From an uncultured Ruminococcus sp. (lineage in GTDB: Bacteria; Bacillota; Clostridia; Oscillospirales; Acutalibacteraceae), in NCBI GenBank assembly GCA_902803585.1, contig CADCQO010000151.1, forward strand, positions 1 through 7,706: 7,706 bases of DNA, written 5' to 3'. Positions 4,896-7,706 of this stretch are shown one piece after another (position 1 is the stretch's first letter; the number at the start of each line of letters is the position of its first letter). The translations under genes and the position numbers were made by a program. The notes beneath the pieces were generated by a model. It made no database searches. It was not told where the DNA came from and saw only the letters and a list, made by a program, of their open reading frames with translations.

Positions 4896-7385
4896 ATGGA
4901 TAACGAAGAAACGATGCAGCCTTCAAGAATCATAGACGTAGATATTGAGCGGGAAATGAAAAAGTCCTTTCTGGATTATTCGATGTCCGTTATTGTTTCG
5001 AGAGCATTGCCCGATGTCAGGGATGGTCTGAAACCGGTACACAGAAGAATTCTTTATTCGCAGTATGAGGACAATCTTACGCCCGATAAACCCTATAAAA
5101 AATGCGCTACTACGGTCGGCAACGTGCTGGGACGATATCACCCGCACGGTGACAGCTCCGTATATGATGCACTGGTAAGACTGGCGCAGGATTTCTCTAT
5201 GCGCTATACGCTGGTAGACGGCCACGGCAACTTCGGTTCTGTCGATGGCGACCCGCCGGCGGCTTATCGTTATACTGAATCGAGAATGAGTAAGATCAGC
5301 GTCGAGATGCTGACGGATATCGACAAGGAAACCGTTGATTTTATTCCCAACTATGACGACAGCCGGAAAGAACCGTCTGTATTGCCTTCCCGTTTTCCGA
5401 ACCTGCTTGTCAATGGTTCTACGGGTATTGCTGTCGGTATGGCAACCAATATTCCCCCGCACAATCTCGGAGAAGTAGCAGATGCTGTCAATTATGTGAT
5501 TGACCACCCCGAAGCGAGCCTTGACGAGATCATGCAGTTTATCAAGGGCCCTGATTTCCCGACAGCGGGTATTATCATGGGACAGAGCGGCATCAAAGCG
5601 GCTTATGCGACCGGCAGAGGAAAAATTACGGTTCGTGCCAGAGCGGAAATTCTGGAGGAAAAGAACGGCAGATACAAAATTGTTGTGACAGAACTGCCTT
5701 ATCAGGTCAACAAAGCCCGTCTGGTAGAGAGTATTGCCGATATGGTGAAGGAAAAGCGTCTGGAGGGCATTTCCAATATTGATGACCACTCCGACAGAAA
5801 CGGTATGCACATTGAGATCACCCTCAAAAGAGAGGCTTCTCCCAATGTCGTGCTGAACAGCCTGTACAGAAATTCCCAGATGCAGATTACCTACGGCATC
5901 ATTATGCTTGCCATTGTCAACGGTGAGCCGAAAATCCTTACCCTCAAGGATATTCTCCAGCATTACATTGATTTTCAGGTGGACGTGATTACCCGCAGAA
6001 CCATTTTTGACCTGAAAAAAGCCGAAGAAAGGGCGCATATTCTGGAAGGTCTGAAAATTGCGATTGATTTCATCGACGAGGTGATCCGCATTATCCGTGC
6101 CTCAAAAGACCAGCCCGCCGCAAGGGCAAGCCTTTCGGAGCGTTTTGGTCTGGACGATATTCAGACACAGGCGATTGTTGCCATGCGCTTAGGTCAGCTG
6201 TCCGGTCTGGAGCGGGAAAAAATCGAGGAAGAGTTAGCGGTTCTGGTCGCTAAGATCGCGGATTTCAAGGACATTCTCCAGAACAGCGGACGCCTTCTCG
6301 GTATTATCAAGACGGAATTGTCTGCGATCCGTGCAAAGTTCAGTGACGAAAGACGCACACAGATCGAGTCTGTCAGCGGCGAGGTCGATATTGAAGACCT
6401 GATTCCCTATGAAGACTGTGTCGTTACCATGACGAATTTCGGTTATGTGAAACGTCAGAGGGTAGATAATTACCGTACACAGCGGAGGGGCGGACGCGGT
6501 ATTTCCGGCATGAACCGCAGAGAGGAAGATGTTGCTTCTGATATGTTCGTAGCGGGAACACACGATTATGTCCTGTTTTTCAGCAATCTCGGCAAAGTCT
6601 ACCGCATGAAATGCTACATGATCCCCGAAGGCTCCCGCACCTCCAAAGGTATGAATATCAATAATCTCCTGCCGCTGGTGCCGAACGAGAAGGTAACTTC
6701 CATGATTCGTATGCCTGAAGAAGGCGACGAGGGAATGTATCTTGTCATGATTACGAAAAAGGGCATTATCAAGCGTACTGCTACCAAAGAATTCAACTCT
6801 CCCCGCAAGGGCGGTCTGATTGCAATTGACATTGATGAAGATGACGAGTTGGTCTGGGTGCGTCTGACAGACGGTCATTGTCAGCTTTTAGTGGCTACCA
6901 GAAACGGTATGGCAATCCGCTTTGATGAAAATGATGTCCGCAACATGGGAAGAATGGCGCGGGGCGTGAAAGCGATTACCCTGCGCGGCGGCGACAGCGT
7001 TGTCGGTATGTCCATTCTCCGTGAAGATGCGTATATTCTCACCGTATCAGAAACGGGCTACGGCCGTCTTTCTCCGCAGAGTGAGTATCGTATCCAGTCC
7101 AGAGGCGGTTTTGGTCTGGTGAACTATCATACAGAGAAGTTCGGAAAGGTTGCCGCTATCAAGGCGGTAGATCTGGACGATGATATTATCCTGATCTCTG
7201 ATAACGGCGTGATTATCCGTATTGAAGCATCATCTGTCCGTATCTGTTCCCGTCAGTCAAAGGGTGTTATCGTCATGAAGATGGACGGCAGCAGCAAGGT
7301 CGTTACCATTTCAAGAGCACCGCATGAAGAGGAAACATCTGATGCCGAAAACGATGCTGACAGCGATGCAGAAGATTTTGAATGA
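4896..7385 (+). CDS. gyrA: DNA gyrase subunit A
   Basis: This is the DNA cleavage/religation and wrapping subunit of gyrase. Its 829 residues are close to the Bacillus length. The winged-helix part holds LGRYHPHGDSSVYD (78-91). The quinolone-determining Ser87 and Asp91 (E. coli 83 and 87) are the susceptible-type residues. VDGDPPAAYRYTE (116-128) contains the catalytic pair Arg125/Tyr126. GSTGIAVGMATNIPPHNLGEV is the conserved breakage-reunion core. The GyrA box QRRGGRG is at 529-535 and opens the beta-pinwheel C-terminal domain that wraps DNA and defines gyrase rather than topoisomerase IV. The last ~20 residues are acidic (Asp/Glu/Ser/Ala). The gene is the last of the + strand train, followed by a strong terminator. 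Confidence 0.99.
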   Translation: MDNEETMQPSRIIDVDIEREMKKSFLDYSMSVIVSRALPDVRDGLKPVHRRILYSQYEDNLTPDKPYKKCATTVGNVLGRYHPHGDSSVYDALVRLAQDFSMRYTLVDGHGNFGSVDGDPPAAYRYTESRMSKISVEMLTDIDKETVDFIPNYDDSRKEPSVLPSRFPNLLVNGSTGIAVGMATNIPPHNLGEVADAVNYVIDHPEASLDEIMQFIKGPDFPTAGIIMGQSGIKAAYATGRGKITVRARAEILEEKNGRYKIVVTELPYQVNKARLVESIADMVKEKRLEGISNIDDHSDRNGMHIEITLKREASPNVVLNSLYRNSQMQITYGIIMLAIVNGEPKILTLKDILQHYIDFQVDVITRRTIFDLKKAEERAHILEGLKIAIDFIDEVIRIIRASKDQPAARASLSERFGLDDIQTQAIVAMRLGQLSGLEREKIEEELAVLVAKIADFKDILQNSGRLLGIIKTELSAIRAKFSDERRTQIESVSGEVDIEDLIPYEDCVVTMTNFGYVKRQRVDNYRTQRRGGRGISGMNRREEDVASDMFVAGTHDYVLFFSNLGKVYRMKCYMIPEGSRTSKGMNINNLLPLVPNEKVTSMIRMPEEGDEGMYLVMITKKGIIKRTATKEFNSPRKGGLIAIDIDEDDELVWVRLTDGHCQLLVATRNGMAIRFDENDVRNMGRMARGVKAITLRGGDSVVGMSILREDAYILTVSETGYGRLSPQSEYRIQSRGGFGLVNYHTEKFGKVAAIKAVDLDDDIILISDNGVIIRIEASSVRICSRQSKGVIVMKMDGSSKVVTISRAPHEEETSDAENDADSDAEDFE

Positions 7386-7420
7386 AAACATCGCTTTTTG
7401 CCCTGAATAAAAAATAACAG

Positions 7421-7466
7421 AATCCCGATATTCCATTCTCACGAGGAAAGGAATATCGGGATTTTT
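7421..7466 (+). terminator. Strong hairpin terminator after gyrA, possibly working in both directions
   Basis: Perfect 14-bp inverted arms AATCCCGATATTCC (7421-7434) and GGAATATCGGGATT (7450-7463) enclose a 15-nt loop that can pair three more bases (TTC/GAA). A T run (7462-7466) follows on the + strand, 36 nt after the gyrA stop. On the - strand the hairpin is followed by an A/T-rich run (7415-7406 read backwards), so it may also serve the convergent gene ending at 7508. Confidence 0.88.
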
Positions 7467-7480
7467 GACGGCGGAATATC

Positions 7481-7504
7481 GGTCAGAACACGGCTGGCCT
7501 GACC
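7481..7504. other. Small hairpin just after the stop of the convergent gene
   Basis: GGTCAG (7481-7486) pairs with CTGACC (7499-7504) around a 12-nt loop. On the - strand it begins 3 nt after the TAG stop of the repeat-tailed gene. No T run follows, so it is not a complete terminator alone; it may stabilise the 3' end or be chance. Confidence 0.35.
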
Positions 7505-7507
7505 AGA

Positions 7508-7706
7508 CTATACAGAAGTTTCTTGTGTCTGAGAGCTTTCGTCCGTCTGAGAACTTTCATCAGACTGAGAGCTTTCATCTGTCTGAGAACTTTCATCAGA
7601 CTGAGAGCTTTCGTCCGTTTGAGAACTTTCATCAGACTGAGAACTTTCATCAGACTGAGAGCTTTCGTCCGTCTGAGAACTTTCATCAGACTGAGAGCTT
7701 TCGTCC
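7508..7706 (-). CDS. C-terminal Ser/Glu/Asp/Gln-rich repeat tail of an unidentified protein (5' end outside window)
   Basis: Read on the - strand, the frame from 7705 down to the TAG at 7510-7508 gives 65 residues. They are ten hexapeptides DESSQS or DESSQT, then QETSV and the stop. The last five residues plus stop look like an eleventh, decayed copy of the unit. The composition (acidic, Ser/Gln rich, no hydrophobics) suggests an extended, disordered tail, as found at the ends of some surface or secreted proteins and some RNA-binding proteins. There is no LPxTG-type anchor or hydrophobic helix at this end. The body of the protein lies beyond the window, so function is unknown. Another - strand frame (7686-7483) and the + strand are also open through the array because the repeat lacks stops there. 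The DESSQ frame is preferred for its composition and its stop next to the hairpin region. The gene converges on gyrA. Confidence 0.6.
   Translation of the reverse strand, partial: DESSQSDESSQTDESSQSDESSQSDESSQTDESSQSDESSQTDESSQSDESSQTDESSQTQETSV
7526..7706 (-). repeat. 18-bp tandem repeat array (ten units, continues past window end)
   Basis: Ten contiguous 18-bp units run from 7705 down to 7526 on the - strand without spacers. Two main sub-types alternate: GACGAAAGCTCTCAGTCT and GATGAAAGTTCTCAGACG, forming a loose 36-bp higher-order period. Most differences between units are synonymous (GAC/GAT, AGC/AGT, CAG/CAA), with Ser/Thr at the sixth codon. The unit is a multiple of three, so copy number can vary without a frameshift. 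Confidence 0.9.

Noticed and set aside
4923..6038. Long - strand open frame (371 codons) opposite gyrA
   Set aside because: It lies wholly antisense to a clearly coding gyrA with intact motifs, has no recognisable domains and is a codon-usage shadow. The same holds for open frames opposite the gyrB 3' end and the thioesterase.
7483..7686. A - strand frame giving Met-Lys-Val-Leu type repeats (67 residues)
   Set aside because: It is the second stop-free frame of the 18-bp array. Its Met start is one of many identical ATGs inside repeat units and has no ribosome site; the DESSQ frame has a more natural composition and is open to the window edge.
7501..7706. Possible CRISPR array
   Set aside because: The units are contiguous 18-mers with no spacers and encode a regular peptide.

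Overview
The window looks like a stretch of a low-to-mid G+C Firmicutes chromosome close to the replication origin. The gene order recF - remB - (accessory genes) - gyrB - (accessory genes) - gyrA is the classical dnaA/dnaN/recF/gyrB/gyrA origin neighbourhood of Bacilli and Clostridia. The style of GyrB (an LWGKM segment, short ~640-residue form) and GyrA (VDGDPPAAYRYTE), plus strong AGGAGG-type ribosome sites, suggests a gut-type Clostridium relative in the Ruminococcus/Oscillospiraceae area. The phylum-level call is firm; the family-level call is inference from memory of related proteins.

Layout: positions 1-7385 are a single co-directional gene train on the + strand. It starts with the last third of recF, followed 3 nt later by remB with a GTG start. 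Next come two small membrane proteins with N-terminal zinc ribbons, which look like divergent tandem paralogs. gyrB follows with a near-perfect ribosome site. After a 117-nt structured gap come a YcxB-like two-helix membrane protein and a YbgC-type acyl-CoA thioesterase, then full-length gyrA. A strong hairpin terminator lies at 7421-7466. Beyond it, on the - strand and running into the window edge, is the C-terminal tail of a convergent gene made of DESSQS/T hexapeptide repeats encoded by an 18-bp tandem repeat.

How the genes fit together: gyrB and gyrA encode the two subunits of DNA gyrase (A2B2), RecF acts in recombinational gap repair, and RemB is a small DUF370 relative of a DNA-binding biofilm regulator. 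The four accessory genes have no evident role in DNA topology. They sit in the train with short spacing, so co-transcription is likely, but function cannot be read from position alone.

I found no RNA genes, insertion sequences, CRISPR arrays or complete defence systems. The parts least explained by known families are the zinc-ribbon pair, the structured gyrB-downstream gap and the repeat-tailed convergent protein.
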